Shown piece after piece: positions 21,670 through 33,365 of a stretch of 64,000 nt of DNA. This DNA comes from Platerodrilus igneus (taxonomy: Eukaryota; Arthropoda; Insecta; Coleoptera; Lycidae), in NCBI GenBank assembly GCA_036346225.1, contig JARFIW010000139.1, positions 9,281,001 through 9,345,000 of the forward strand, in the 5' to 3' direction. The first letter of the stretch is position 1, and each line of letters starts with the position of its first letter. Under the pieces are notes generated by a model. It had not been told where the DNA came from. It did not search any database and saw only the letters and a program-made list of their open reading frames with translations. The position numbers were made by a program, and so were the translations under genes.

Positions 21670-22866
21670 CGAGTTGTAAGTATTATAAAATCATTTAAAT
21701 TATATTGCATGGTGGTAGCCTTTTAATTAGTACGCGGTTAGTGTGCCGAGATTACTTATTTTAATTGAGGTATCACCTATAATTTTTAACCAACTCGTGT
21801 CGGGACGTTAAGTAACGTAGATCACAGTCAATAATTGTGAAAGACGTATGTTTAAATTGGGTTTGGAATTGGATTACAACGTGAAGGCGGTGTTGGCGGA
21901 TCGGCTTAGATGGAGTTCGTCTAGTAACAGCTAGAAACGGCCTGCAGAACAGATAGAAGAAATACATGGCAACGTCCACAGAGCAGAGATCTCCTAGAAA
22001 TTTCCAGGTAACGATTTGAAATTGTTATTCTTATAAACTGTGAATATTGGGTGACGTGTGAGAGTGATTTTCAAGGTAGTGTGGATTATTTACGTATTGA
22101 ACATAATACGTGTAAATAACTTTATTATGGTGTTTAACTAGAAATTTGAAGGTGTCTATAAAGCTTTTAAACGTTCCATCAGAACGTGAAATTTTTGTGA
22201 AGAGTACATGGCTTTGTTTTTTTTAATTTGTTTTAAGAGTATGCAAAGTAGAAGGGCATACATTAGGCATAATTAGCTGAGTTATCATGAGCTCACCCTA
22301 CCCCAAAGTTTACTTAGATTAAAAAAACAAAATAAATTATAAAGAAAGAATTTTAGAGAAGGTATTATTCAAGGCCCATTTACTCCCAGTACATTTTATG
22401 TGTTTGATGATTTTAAAAATAAAATACATGACATTACAAAATGAGATTTACTGAAGTGTAACGTGATCAATGAAATATGGACAATATTGAATTTCATTTG
22501 TAAATAGTAATAAATAAAAGATTGTATGTTGGTTGTATTTTGTGGTTTTATTGCGAGTGTGTGTGTACGATTGAGAATATGCGAGTGAATCTAGATACCC
22601 AAGAGAAGGTCCAAATGAGCTAGCCGGAAGCAGGTGCAAAAATTGGCAATTCAACCGAGGAAGAGAGGAAAACGGGTAAGAAATTTTTTTTTGACTTATT
22701 TAAATTTTTGGAAATTTTTCTATTTTCAAATTTGAAAATTTAATAAAATTTTCGAATATAATTTTATTGGTGAAGATTTACCCGAGTTCCACGGCAATAA
22801 TTATGACGGCCCAACGTTGGGGCTCAAATGTTTTTGAGAGAGTACTAAATAAGAGCGCAGTTCCAT

Positions 22867-22868
<2 letters not shown>
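21670..22868 (+). repeat. LTR-leader module, copy 1
   Basis: Nearly identical to 46790-47972 along ~1.2 kb (CGAGTTGTAAGTATT start; GGCGGATCGGCTTAGATGGA; CTAGCCGGAAGCAGGTGCA; CCCAACGTTGGGGCTC). It contains a CCAG/GTAACGA splice-donor-like site at 22007/22008 and a possible tRNA primer-binding motif at 22808-22824. No protein is encoded. It begins exactly where the Penelope tail stops and ends at a (TA)n tract. I interpret it as the transcribed leader of a large LTR element. Confidence 0.7.

Positions 22869-22869
<1 letters not shown>

Positions 22870-22901
<32 letters not shown>
22870..22901. repeat. (TA)n tract at the centre of an inverted junction
   Basis: A TA tract with mirror-related sequence on both sides: GACGGCCCAACG before it and GGGCGTC (the complement of GACGCCC) after it. 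Confidence 0.85.
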
Positions 22902-22903
<2 letters not shown>

Positions 22904-25027
22904 CTATGTTTCCATGTATTAGAATCGAGCCTCACGAATTGGGCGTCAAGAATGCTGTGAATCTTACAAAAAGCTATTCATTAACTTAACTGTTCCGTTG
23001 ACTTTCTTCTGTTCATCGTCTCGGCTGCTCACCTAGTTAAAACTTTCATTCTCAATCATAAAAAAACAAACACATTCCTATCACAAAGACCAACGTTAAC
23101 TCTATTTACATCAGTATTCACAATACATTAAAATTTCTAAATTAAAATTCAGCATAAATTTCAGTATCAGAAAATTTCACGATTAAATTTGTTATCATTT
23201 TAATGTGCATCCTGAATTAAAGTCCTTGTAGATGCCTACTAATTAATATAACAATATATTGGCAGACCTGAGTCTGAGTACAAAGGAAGCATCTCCCACC
23301 CCTTTACGTTAATTAACCAGGTTCGTCTAATTGAGCTCAAAGACATACCCAAATTTTCATCAAGAACATAAATACTAAATACTCCTTTCGACTTAAACAA
23401 GAAAATTTCACCTTAAAATTAAAATTTTGTGGTTAGTACAAATTCATTACTGTCCATTTTAAGTAAATAAATTATAAAGTTATTCAACACACACCAAAAC
23501 ATCAAAAATCGAACAACAAAGCATAAGTTACCTGAAGGTTACTGCACTAGTGGCTTCAATGTACATCGTCCTTGCTAATTTCACCATTCCAACTGGGTTA
23601 TGTTTACGTCCTCGGATTACTGGTCGCTTTTAAACATTTTCTCTACACCACCATTCATCTAAAGTTGTTTCAGTGCTTTTCCGGAACTCATCTGTGTATA
23701 TCAGAAGCTTGTTTTGTGGATCCAGACACGTTTACGAATCATTTAATTATTAACACCCCCGAAAAATAACAAAGAAATTCATACTTCTTTCACAAATATA
23801 CGCCAAAACTGCCTACTTTTGTGTATTCATTTGTAGTTGCAAATTTGACTAATTGGTACAGTGATACTAAACTTTATTACCTTGTATCTTCTTTTCTAAG
23901 TGCACTAAATTACATTCATTGTAGCACGTAAAGAACAAACTGTTTTAAATCACCAAAATATACGAGCAAACTGTTTAAATTATTCTATCCAAAATCGGAA
24001 AACTAAAAAGCACTGTTTAACGCATTGAATCAATTCGAAAATCTAAGAGAGCCCACTCCTATCAACACGGGTTTAAATAGTGGTTAGCCTGTCTGTCGGT
24101 TTTGTCCTCGAAACTGCCAGTTTCTAGAATTTCGTATACTATGTTCCCATTTCGACCGCCTGTGCGTCGGTTCTTATTAAATTTGCACTCGCACCAGTTA
24201 AATCTCAGAAATTTCGACACGGCTCGCAACGTCTGGGAATAACTAATTAATTTTTATACAGAAATGTTATTTTACCTCTCAAGTTTGCCTCTTATTTTCA
24301 ACCAATCGCAACCCAGTGACGTTGCTCAACTCACGCCTTTTACTATATGTGTCTCTGTCTTGCGCATATTATCTGTCTCTATCTACCCTGTTCTTATTGG
24401 TGCAAATTGATATTCTTTATTATCGATTATTTCAGTCCATGTGGACTGTGAAATAACCCACCTTATTAGCATTTCCCGTAACTATTATGCGACGGTTTCT
24501 CCAACATTCTCCGTAACCATTTGTTATCTGCAAATTTTACTCAGAACGATACTTTTAAAAATACGCAGGTGTTCAAACATCCTACTTCTAACTACCACTT
24601 CTACGATTTGAATATTATTGGGTTTTTACAAGCTTTGATGCGTATTATATGTTCCTAATGGTTCAATTAACTTCAATTAAAATTAATACCCTTTAATTTT
24701 TAGCGACTCCTAATCAAATATTAATTATTATCTGTACATTTTGTTTAATACCGGTTACTTAAAATAGAGTTAATTAATATAAATTTTGCACGTAATTTCT
24801 CTTTGTTTCTTTACTCGGAATAATCAAATTACACGTAGAGCATTTTACTACTGCTTCTTTTTATAGAAGGCCTCTTGTAAATAAATTAAATCTCTTCTTT
24901 TTAATAACACGAATGAAATTTTATGCTTCACGGTTTTAATAATGCGTACCTTTTCCCAAAGCTTCTACACGGTTATTAAAATTATTTTATGTGATTATAT
25001 AATTTTCTACCCTGGTCTAAATATGAG

Positions 25028-25029
<2 letters not shown>
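22902..25029 (-). repeat. LTR-leader module in reverse orientation
   Basis: Read on the minus strand this resembles the module at 45880-47985. ACGTGCAAAATTTATATTAA (near 24770-24790) also occurs at 45930; a TATA-like ATTTAAACCC (about 24072) precedes a TCTCTT region as at 46698-46725; TTCAG/GTAACTT (about 23530) is a donor-like site as in copy 1. In plus orientation 22910-23530 is repeated at 63400-64000. No open frame is supported; 23572-23769 is a chance ORF. It is related to, but more diverged than, copy 1. Confidence 0.6.
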
Positions 25030-25078
<49 letters not shown>

Positions 25079-25564
25079 GTATTAATATATTAATTTCTTT
25101 ATGATGCACTCCAATGAAAAATAAGAATTGATAATCTGTTTTGAAAACGACTACTAGATAACGCTACCATGTTGCAACACCAACACTATCTTAATATAGT
25201 ACACAAACCCTTTGCTTTTTTTAATTATAAAGTATAGGTATGGTCAGGGGGTAGGCACACTATACGCGGTTTTAAAATAAAGTTTTTAGTGCCACCAGCC
25301 GCATTGAAACTGAGTAAAAATTGAAAATTTTACAGATATCTGTAACTGTCAATCAAAATGAGCTGCGCGTCTCATATAATGACAATGACCACACCGACCA
25401 ACGTTTGTTTGAATTCCGTATCTATCTTTGGTACAGTAGCAGTAATTTCAGGCGAAAAGTATTATAATATCACAGTTTAGAGAGTGTGCAGTTTTCAATT
25501 GTAAAAACAGGGATGCAATTCGCCATAGATTTCCCAATCCAAAGAAATTTTTGTAGGTTTATTA
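25030..25564. other. (TA)n tract and short flank
   Basis: TA microsatellite at 25030-25076, then ~490 bp without a gene up to the transposon end. No other structure was recognised. Confidence 0.6.
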
Positions 25565-28354
25565 TAGTAGTATTATTATTATCTCATGGCGGGTGACCTT
25601 GAAAAAACCTGCGCGAGTAGGAGCTATATTAATAATCAAAATAAAAAAATGTGACAAAAAAAACATCGATTGCTTGCACGTCCAGAGTTGCCACAGCAAA
25701 AATTGTCGAGCAACCAAGAAATGTGTTTTAAATAGTTTTATGTTGATTTTTGCTCTTCTATAAAAATGATCTGAGCTTATTGTTAGATGTGATACCTCAG
25801 GTTATTGATTGATTGGATCAGTGTACACAAGATATTTTATCACTTATAGTCACTAGTAGAACAAAAACAATTTGGTAGTACTACATATTCGTTTTTTTCA
25901 AATCAATAGACGTTTTTGTTTTAAACACAAACTATAAACACTATAAAAATGTCAAATGCGCACCTCGAAAATATTACTAAGATTTATTACAAAAACGTTT
26001 TAAGAATATGTTTACACAATGACACTTATGGTGTTGTAACTAACAAAAACAAAACAAAAACAATTTTTAATTAATACCAAAAGGTTTTTATATCATTTGT
26101 TATATTAATATTATTATAAATTGCATATATCTCGTGCTTTATTTTAATGGATCATAGAATCAACAATTCAGTGCTGTAGAATTGAAGGAAGAGGAACAGT
26201 TATAGTATGAAAAAAAAGGTAATTAAGGTTTGCATCTTGTCAGGTTATATATTTTTTACATAACCTCATTTATATTTTTGAAATATTTGCTAAATTAATA
26301 TATTTTTTACGCACTTCATCGATAATCTAGCTATAAAATAATTCCTTGAATAATTAATAATCTTAACCTTTCTGACTAAACAAAAGCAATATTGCTTATA
26401 CGACTGAAGTTAGATATACTACACCGGCCTGATCAGGTGCTGTTGATATTATAATCATAGATTATTTAAATCGTCAAGCCTGCATAATGTCGTCGAATGC
26501 GGAATTCAGATCCGATCGAGTAGTACAATCCACTTGTTTTAATGGATTGACTGGAGACGTTGCATCGGATCGAAAACTGGTTTATGTCGCCAAACTGAAG
26601 CGGATTAACACGATCGGATAGAAGCGCCGAGATAAATACAGTCAATAAGAATCCCTTTTGGAGACAAAGAATGGACATGCTTAACAGAATTGATTATGAT
26701 TGGATTAAAATGTAAAATGATTCAATCACTTTGAAAGCCAATCATTGATTGTTTCAGCTATAAAAGTGATGGATTGTCACAGCACTACTGAACATAATTT
26801 GATATAAAGACTGCTTCCCTCTTTAAGCAAGTTTTATTTCAACACCTCAGTAATAAACAATAATGTAGAAACAAATGTATTTATGACACATATTTTCTAC
26901 AACGCTAAATAAAGACCATCATTCAACTATTTTACATAAATTATATTTTAAATGGGTTCACATCCTAAACTTTCATCCCCATCAACAGACTCATCGCCTG
27001 AGGATAAGTATCCATCTGGATTATCGCTATTATCATCAACCCGTATAATTAGGTCTTGAACCTCGTCTATTAAAGTTTCTCGTTCCATATAATCCTTTTC
27101 AATTTTCTATACGTGCAGACTTACTTTAGTCCACTCGTTGATTCCAATATTTTTTATATGTTCTTCTGCCAATTTCCATACATCATCTATTTTGAAGGTT
27201 ACATTACATGCAGCAACACGGTTTTTAAGTAACTCCCAAATCATCTCGATAGGATTTAGTTCTGGGTGATATGGAGGTGTAAACGCAATACTACATGACC
27301 ATGTTCTGCCAGTAGCTGGTCAATTACAAACAGCTGATGAACAGGTTTATGTGCCTTAATTTTGGAATATAATTCAAGTTTGGTTTCCTTACATTCAAAG
27401 AGGATACATCGTTCCTTCAACCATTTCTGCATATCTGTTTTCTTCCAACTTGAAGTAGGATTAGGATGCACAAGAACATTATGATATGACGGATTGTCTA
27501 TCACAAACACCGAATTTGGTTCCAAATTTGGTATTAACTTTCCTTGCAGCCACTTTTTATAATTGCGATGATTCATGTCATCGTGATAATCCCCAGTTTT
27601 CAAACCAGACTTAAATATCAATTCTGTATTGGAACGACCTCATTTTTTCCACCTGCATAAACAATTATCAAACGCTTCCCTTTTGAAACTGGAGATTTCA
27701 AACCCTTGGTGGTGCCGTCATCCCAACACTTTGATACACTGTGAGAACTGTGCGGATATGTTTCATCGTTATACACAATGCTTCTGCCCTCTTCTTTATA
27801 CTTACTAAGATTTTTCAAAAATATGGTACGCTTTGCCCTATTGCTTTGTTCAACAAGAATTTTCCTGTTATCTACAGTTCTCTTCCAACGAAACCCTGCT
27901 CTTACAACAATTTTTCTGAACGAACCTAATTTTCCCGTGTAATAAGGGCAATCATTTTTAAATTCGTCAAACACTAACTTCAAAGTCGGCCTACGTTTAT
28001 GTATTGCTGCAAACCGATACATAACGGTTCTTAGAATCTCTTCGTCAAATCCATTCACTGTTGACTTAGGGCTTGGTTTATTTACGGTTTTCCTTGGTGA
28101 ACTGAACTTGCTGCAGGGTGGTTTGTTTGTGCCTTCCTTTACAATTCTTTGCACCGTCCGTAATGAACGGGGTCCTTACAAACAATATTTTACTTAACGT
28201 AATAAATGGGAGATATTCGTGACGACGTATTAAAGCCACATTGCTAGCAAGATGTTTGTGGGTTGTACTGTAGCGTTGTGAATCTTGAGGTTTAAGTTTA
28301 AATTGAACCTATTGCGCATGTGACGTCACCCGCCATGAGATAATAATACTACTC
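25565..28354 (-). mobile_element. Tc1/mariner-type transposon 2 (DDE_3-like transposase)
   Basis: The termini AGTAGTATTATTATCTCATG followed by GCGGGTGAC occur at 25566-25600 and inverted at 28322-28353, with TA outside each (25563-25564, 28355-28356). The left end has one extra ATT unit. The only gene is a minus-strand transposase occupying 28154 to ~26950. The remaining 25600-26940 is noncoding; the short frame 26466-26678 has no motif. It is inactive through frameshifts. Confidence 0.87.
26950..28154 (-). pseudogene. Transposase of element 2, frameshifted
   Basis: 27618-28154 (178 residues) has the N-terminal helix-turn-helix region (PTLKLVFDEF, then SFRKIVVRAGFRWKRTVDNR) and the first catalytic motif IVYNDETY (D130). 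27256-27621 overlaps by four bases in another frame and has KTGDYHDDMNHRNYKKWL, LEPNSVFVIDNPSYHN (second Asp, D42) and LAEHGHVVLRL. The third motif, LNPIE, is in a third frame near 27246-27257. A Glu/Asp/Ser-rich C-terminal tail (YLSSGDESVDGDES) ends near 26950. All three acidic residues survive, so only frameshifts (about 27620 and 27256) and a stop (~27113) separate it from an intact gene. Confidence 0.88.
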
Positions 28355-28759
28355 TACGCAGTTACCGATTATCCGCGTTTTCGGAAACTTACCTCAGGTT
28401 AGTAAACGGATTAGTTGTAACTCAACTTCAGGTTGGTGGTTTAGTCACCCCAGGTAAGCTAGTAAACGAACGCACACGGTCAGCTGAAGGTCAGTGTCAC
28501 TGTCATTTCTAAACGTATTTATGTCAGTATGTGATGGTTGAAAACAAAACAAAATAAAGATGAATAAAAAAATTGGAATAATTGTATCTTGTATTGGGGA
28601 AGAATTTTTTGAAAGCAGCGATGAATGAAAAAAGGAGAAGAACTTGTATAAAAAATTATATGGAAGTTATCACTACTTATTCTTGTATTCTTTATCTGGC
28701 GAGCAATTACTTTTACTTAATGTCACCCTGAAAGTTTTTTAGATTTCAGAGCACATTTT

Positions 28760-29779
28760 CGTTTGGAAAAATCAACTGTAGCAATTTTAATTAAAGAATT
28801 TGGTGTGGATATTTATAAGCAAACACCACTTGGAGGGCGCCCAACTAGCCCTGATAAACAGATATTAGTTTGTTTATGAATGTTAGCTAATCAGGAAGTT
28901 TACAGGTTAGTGAAAATAATGTTTTTTATACGGGTTGACATTACTAAAAAAATTTAGATCTGTTGCCGATAGATTTGATTTGTCGATAAGTACTACATGG
29001 GAGTATCTGTGTAGAGTAATTGATATACTAATAAGAAACGTAAAAAAGTTTATCAAATGGCCACAAGATATGAACAGTATATCCAATGGATTCAAAAAGA
29101 AAAGTCGAATCCCAGTCGTCGTTGGAGCTATAGATGGAACCCATATTCGAATTGTAACTCCAAAAATCAATCCCAACTCATATCTGAATAGGAAACAATT
29201 TCACTCAATACTATTGCAAGGAGTATGCAAATGGGACTATACATTTATAGATTGTTTTTCTGGTAAATTAAGTTTTCCCAAAATGTTTCTATTATGTATT
29301 GATTTGTAGGATATCCTGGCAGTGTTCATGATGCTCGAGCATTTAGAGTATCGCCAATATCAAAATATCTTTCTCAAGTTTTAAATGAAAACAAACATTT
29401 ATTAGGCGATTCAGCATACCCTACTACCATAAACTTGTTAACACCTTATACAAATAATGGGCACCTAACAGCTAAACAAAAAAAATTTAATTATATGCAT
29501 TCTTCGACTAGAGTCTGTATAGAGCAGGCGTTTGGACTTCTTAAAGGTCGCTTTAGAAATCTAAAGTTTTTAAATGTAACAGACACGATCTTTGTACCAG
29601 ATGCCATCATAGCATGTTGCATTCTGCACAATATATGTATGAGAAATAATGATTATGATTTAAATGAAATGGATATTGATGATGATACTGTTTGTGAAGT
29701 TTCTATAGATGTAAAAGCAGCTGCTAAACGAGATAAAATATGTGATCTAATATGTGAAGAATACCTACATATTTATTAA
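28760..29779 (+). pseudogene. Harbinger transposase with two short introns
   Basis: Exon 1 (start unclear, to 28905) encodes DFRAHFRLEKSTVAILIKEF and RPTSPDKQ. A 52-bp intron (28906-28957, GTTAGT...TTTAG) precedes exon 2 (28958-29262): VADRFDLSISTTWEYLCRVI and VVVGAIDGTHIRI, with the first catalytic Asp. A 47-bp intron (29263-29309, GTAAAT...TTGTAG) precedes exon 3 (29310-29779): YPGSVHDARAF (second Asp), then RVCIEQAFGLLKGRFRNL (Glu) and DAIIACCILHNIC. Splicing restores C-F-S-G-Y-P-G-S across the second junction. The DDE triad is complete. One in-frame TGA (28877-28879), probably a former Trp codon, breaks exon 1. HARBI1-type nuclease. Confidence 0.87.
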
Positions 29780-30018
29780 ATAGTCTTTATACTCTTAATA
29801 AAAAAAAATTTTAATACAACTGGTTGCAACTTATTTATACCCTTTACTGATATAATTATCAGTCAACGTTTATACTTATAAAACTAGACAAGTCTTTAAA
29901 CATGACATATTTTTCAATATAAAATAACCAAGTATAATGAAAATGAATGCCAACTGATATTACATACAAATAATGAAACTTTAGAAACATCTGTCTTCCT
30001 TTTCCACTTTTTTCTCTA

Positions 30019-30561
30019 TCAAAGACAGGAATTTGTCTTGCCTAACCATTTTATCATTATGCCTTTCTTGGCACTCAATGCGAAATTTTTAAACCATTCC
30101 GGTTCCTTTTGGCCTCCGCTTGTTCTTTTTTTACTATTACTTATAGTGCAATTAGAGTTAGTACTAATGGGATGTTGAGACATTTCATTAAACTTGGAAG
30201 AACCCAAAACACTTCCTTCTAAAGTACTAATTACACGTAGCGGCTGTATTTCTGGAGTTTTTTGAAACAGTTTCTCCATTTCTTCAAAATAAATCCATGT
30301 TATGGAACCTCGCCCGCTTTTACCGTTATTATCGCGAATTTTTTTATAAGTTTTTTTCATATTTTTAAACTTATTTTCACACTGCTCAGCGGTAAAAGTA
30401 TTACCATTTATTTTACCAATTTTCTGTGCTATTAACTTCCAGAGTACTTTATTTGTTGTTTTCTTATCTTCAAATTTATGAGAATATTTTCTATACATAT
30501 CCAGAAGTAACAATACCTGCTGTTGACTCCAGCTAACTTTCTCAGAAATTGCTCCTGACAA
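30019..30561 (-). CDS. Harbinger-associated Myb/SANT-like DNA-binding protein
   Basis: A 180-residue open frame. Residues ~9-95 form a trihelix Myb/SANT-like domain: SWSQQQVLLLLDMYRKYSHK, VLWKLIAQKIGKINGNTFTA, then EQCENKFKNMKKTYKKIRDN. The tail is Ser/Thr-rich and ends with QKEPEWFKNFALSAKK. In Harbinger elements this accessory protein binds the transposon ends and brings the transposase to the nucleus. It is intact here, unlike its partner. Upstream, a separate 47-residue frame (30564-30707, start MKKNRAFCILEH, acidic) ends 3 bp before it and may be a 5' exon or a former N-terminal extension. Confidence 0.8.
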   Translation of the reverse strand: MSGAISEKVSWSQQQVLLLLDMYRKYSHKFEDKKTTNKVLWKLIAQKIGKINGNTFTAEQCENKFKNMKKTYKKIRDNNGKSGRGSITWIYFEEMEKLFQKTPEIQPLRVISTLEGSVLGSSKFNEMSQHPISTNSNCTISNSKKRTSGGQKEPEWFKNFALSAKKGIMIKWLGKTNSCL

Positions 30562-30810
30562 GTCTATTCTATCCGTAAGGGTGTTTTCTGTGCCAATAGA
30601 GAATTGACCTTAATAAATTCTTCTGCACCCATATCTGCCGCACTTTCAGGCTCTTCATCATTGTTGAAAGTATGCTCTAAAATACAAAATGCTCTATTCT
30701 TTTTCATATTGTAGTAATGTAGACCTGTTTAAGAGAATGATTCTTACGAACATGTTTTATTACAAGTGATCTGGTATTAATGTAATCACAGTATTCGCAT
30801 CTAGCAAGAG

Positions 30811-31188
30811 TGTCGGGAAACTACGAAACTTCCTCAGACAGGCAATTATTTGCAGTGTGTTACAAGAGTTGCACAGATGTATGACGGGTTAGAATATACT
30901 TTTATATTCGGTTAAACCACACCATAAGAACAACTACAGAGCCAATTTAACTTCTGTATATTTTGTAACTATAACACTCAAATACCTAAAATATAACTTT
31001 TACCACAAATATGCAAACTCTAAATTACTTACAGTTGCCTCTCTTTTTAAAGTGAACAAAGATATTTTAGCAAGATTAAACATAATAAATTGACAATTAA
31101 TTGACTTTTCAAAAATATTTTTATCTATCCTTTCGAATCTATTTTCCAGCCTACTTCAATTATTTTATCCTGTTTTAATTTCTAAACA
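30811..31188 (-). repeat. Possible 3' LTR of BEL/Pao copy 2
   Basis: On the minus strand the integrase frame is followed by a purine tract GGTGGGAGTGTGAAGAA and then TGTTTAGAAATT (from 31188 downward), the expected order of purine tract and 3' LTR. A TGTCGGG at 30811 could be the other end (TG...CA), but with no second LTR the boundary is a guess. Confidence 0.4.
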
Positions 31189-31215
31189 TTCTTCACACTC
31201 CCACCAAGTGCAGCG

Positions 31216-32214
31216 TTAGTTCACGGATGCTGCACTCTCTTCCAAATTTGGTTTTTCTACTTGTAGCACCGCTGACTTGAACGCCGGTCTTTCATAAATG
31301 CCGCTACTGGTTTGAACCTTAGCCCTCCTTACTATTCCGTCACGAGCTTTAAGAACTTGTATGATCCTACCTTTTAGCCAATTACATCTAGGTAGGTTTT
31401 TATCGTAAATAACTACAATGTCACTCTCTTTAACGCTTGGTGATTGGTCGTGCCATTTAGGACGTATCAATAGTTGTGGTAGGTACTCGGTTACAAATCG
31501 ACGGCAACACTTGTCTACAAATTGCTCCCTGTAAAGATAACTAGTTTTTTGGACTTTTGCGTCTAGATCAATAGAACTCATTAGTTTTTCGCCGTTCGTC
31601 GATCCTACTAAAAAATGATTTGGTGTGAGCGCTTCAGACTCTTCACTGTCTAAAGGTAGATAAGTGAGTGGTCTCGAGTTGACAATATTCTCAGCCGCGA
31701 TTAGGCAGCTTTGAAGGAGTGGGTCAGTGGGTGTTCTTGACGGTAAAGCATCATACAGTGCAAGTTTGACCGATCTCACAAGACGCTCCCATGCTCCCCC
31801 CATATGTGGTGATAGAGGACAATTGAAATGAAACGACATCTCCGGGCTAACAAATTCTTTGGCTATTATCTGAGGGTCAAGTTTCTTCAGCTCCTCTTTC
31901 AGAATGCGTTCTGTGGCTATAAAGTTAGTCCCTCGATCACATGAGATATGTCTTGAATGACCTCTTCTATTAATAAAATTCTTAAAGTAAAGGATGCAAT
32001 GGTCAGCATCTAGTCTATGTGCGATTTCTAAGTGTACTGCCCGGATGGTAAGACAGGTGAATAGAACGCCCCAGCGCTTCTCAATTCTTCTTCCAACAAC
32101 AACATTGATGGGTCCAAAATAATCCACTCCTGTATTGGTGAACACAACAGTGTTAGTAGCAAGTCTACACGAGGGAAGTGGGGACATTTCTGGTGTTTTG
32201 GGCACAGCTTTCAT
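31216..32214 (-). pseudogene. BEL/Pao copy 2 integrase core and C-terminal tail
   Basis: 332 residues, open throughout. TGVDYFGPINVVVGRRIEKR gives D31; ISCDRGTNFIATERI gives D93; HMGGAWERLVRS gives E143, so the D-D-E triad is complete. ENIVNSRPLTYLPL and LTPNHFLVGSTNG follow, then the DUF5641-type tail (FVTEYLPQLLIRPKWHDQSP, IVVIYDKNLPRCNWLKGRII). It catalyses insertion of the element's cDNA. It is scored as part of a broken polyprotein, because a frameshift separates it from the zinc-binding region at ~32215-32260. Confidence 0.92.
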
Positions 32215-32259
32215 AATTTTACAAACCTGGCAATCTCGGCGTATTTTATTCAGACATCT

Positions 32260-32826
32260 TCACAGTTTGGCAATGTAAAACGTCTGTCTAATTTGATTTA
32301 CTACGGTTTCGTGGTTATGGTGCAAAAATAAATTATGGTAGTGTTGAATTATTAACACCGTGAAACGGCTTTCAGGCGGTAGTATAATGGGTCTTTTCGA
32401 CACCCAATTCAGGCAGTTTGCAGCATCCAACCTTCCTCTCACTCTTAACACCCCTTCTTGGTCTAAATACGGTGACAATCCAAATATTTTACTTGACCTC
32501 TGGACAGTCGATTGGAGTAAGGCCGATGAATTTTTTTGTAGTTCTCTGATCTCTTCAAAATAGTATTCCCGTTGGACTAAATGAATCAACGTATTTCGTG
32601 CTCGAGTAAGCTCTTCAGAGGTCAAAATATTAGTGACGTTGAGAAACTTATTGGCACGGAAGTTAATGAATCTGTGTACGTATGCCATCGTACGTAGCAA
32701 TTTATTATATGTGCTAAACCGTTCCAACATTACTGGAGAGCTCATAACTTCGTGAGCTGCAACAGACTCTGTGGTTTCACAATTTGCTACGATATCTACA
32801 GGCCAATATTCCTCGTTCAAATACAA
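32260..32826 (-). pseudogene. BEL/Pao copy 2 integrase N-terminal zinc region
   Basis: 188 residues with EELTRARNTLIHLVQREYYF, then LSPYLDQEGVLRVRGRLDAA, KRPIILPPESRFTVLIIQHY and HHNHETVVNQIRQTFYI: the region preceding and including the histidines of the H2C2 zinc module. The two cysteines fall in the next frame (CQVC, about 32225-32240) after a frameshift. Confidence 0.9.
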
Positions 32827-33365
32827 GAATTCTGGTCCCTTGAACCACCGATCAGATATTTTAGCGAGGGTAGACTAGCCCATTTCGTTGCTTCATCCGC
32901 CACATTCAGTTTACTAGGAACATATCGCCAGTTTGATGTCAGAGAGTTGTCCTGTATTTCCGCAATACGATAGGCAATAAACTTGCAAAATTTTCTCGGA
33001 TCTTCTGACCGAATCCAACTTAATACGGTTACAGAGTCAGACCAATAATGGATCTTACTGACTGTAACAGCTAAATGTCCGAGAATACTTTTTGCAAAAC
33101 GCGCCCCCAATACCGCACTTTCCAGTTCCATCCGTGGAATTGTTTGTAACTTTATTGGTGCGACTCGAGTTTTCGCACCCAACAGCGTACATTCTGTAGT
33201 ATTTCCTTGAATTATTCTTAAATATGCTACAGCTGCACTGGCTTTTTCGCTTGCATCGACAAATATGTGCAGTTCCACTGCAGAATTAAGCCAATTAGTA
33301 AACGTATTTAAATAACATCGCGGAATCGCAAGTTTTTCTATCACTAATAAGTGTTTCAGCCACAT
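32817..33365 (-). pseudogene. BEL/Pao copy 2 RNase H
   Basis: 182 residues. The RNase H catalytic set is complete: D37 (HIFVDAS), E80 (IPRMELESAVLGARFA), D110 (HYWSDSVTVLSWI) and D157 (PSKLNVADEATKW). It overlaps the next frame by ten bases at 32817-32826, and a small shift at ~33365 separates it from the RT end. It degrades the RNA strand during reverse transcription. Confidence 0.9.

Larger units (their letters stand above)
28600..30707. mobile_element. Harbinger/PIF transposon coding region
   Basis: A Harbinger transposase (plus) and a Myb/SANT-like protein (minus) face each other with ~240 bp between their 3' ends (29779 and 30019), the standard two-gene content of animal Harbinger elements. 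I could not find terminal inverted repeats or a 3-bp duplication, so the true borders are unknown; they should lie between 28357 and about 31000. The left side is adjacent to the end of transposon 2. Confidence 0.8.

Noticed and set aside
28357..31000. Terminal inverted repeats of the Harbinger element
   Set aside because: I compared the sequence around 28360-28500 with 30700-31000 by eye and found no convincing inverted match, so no borders were assigned.
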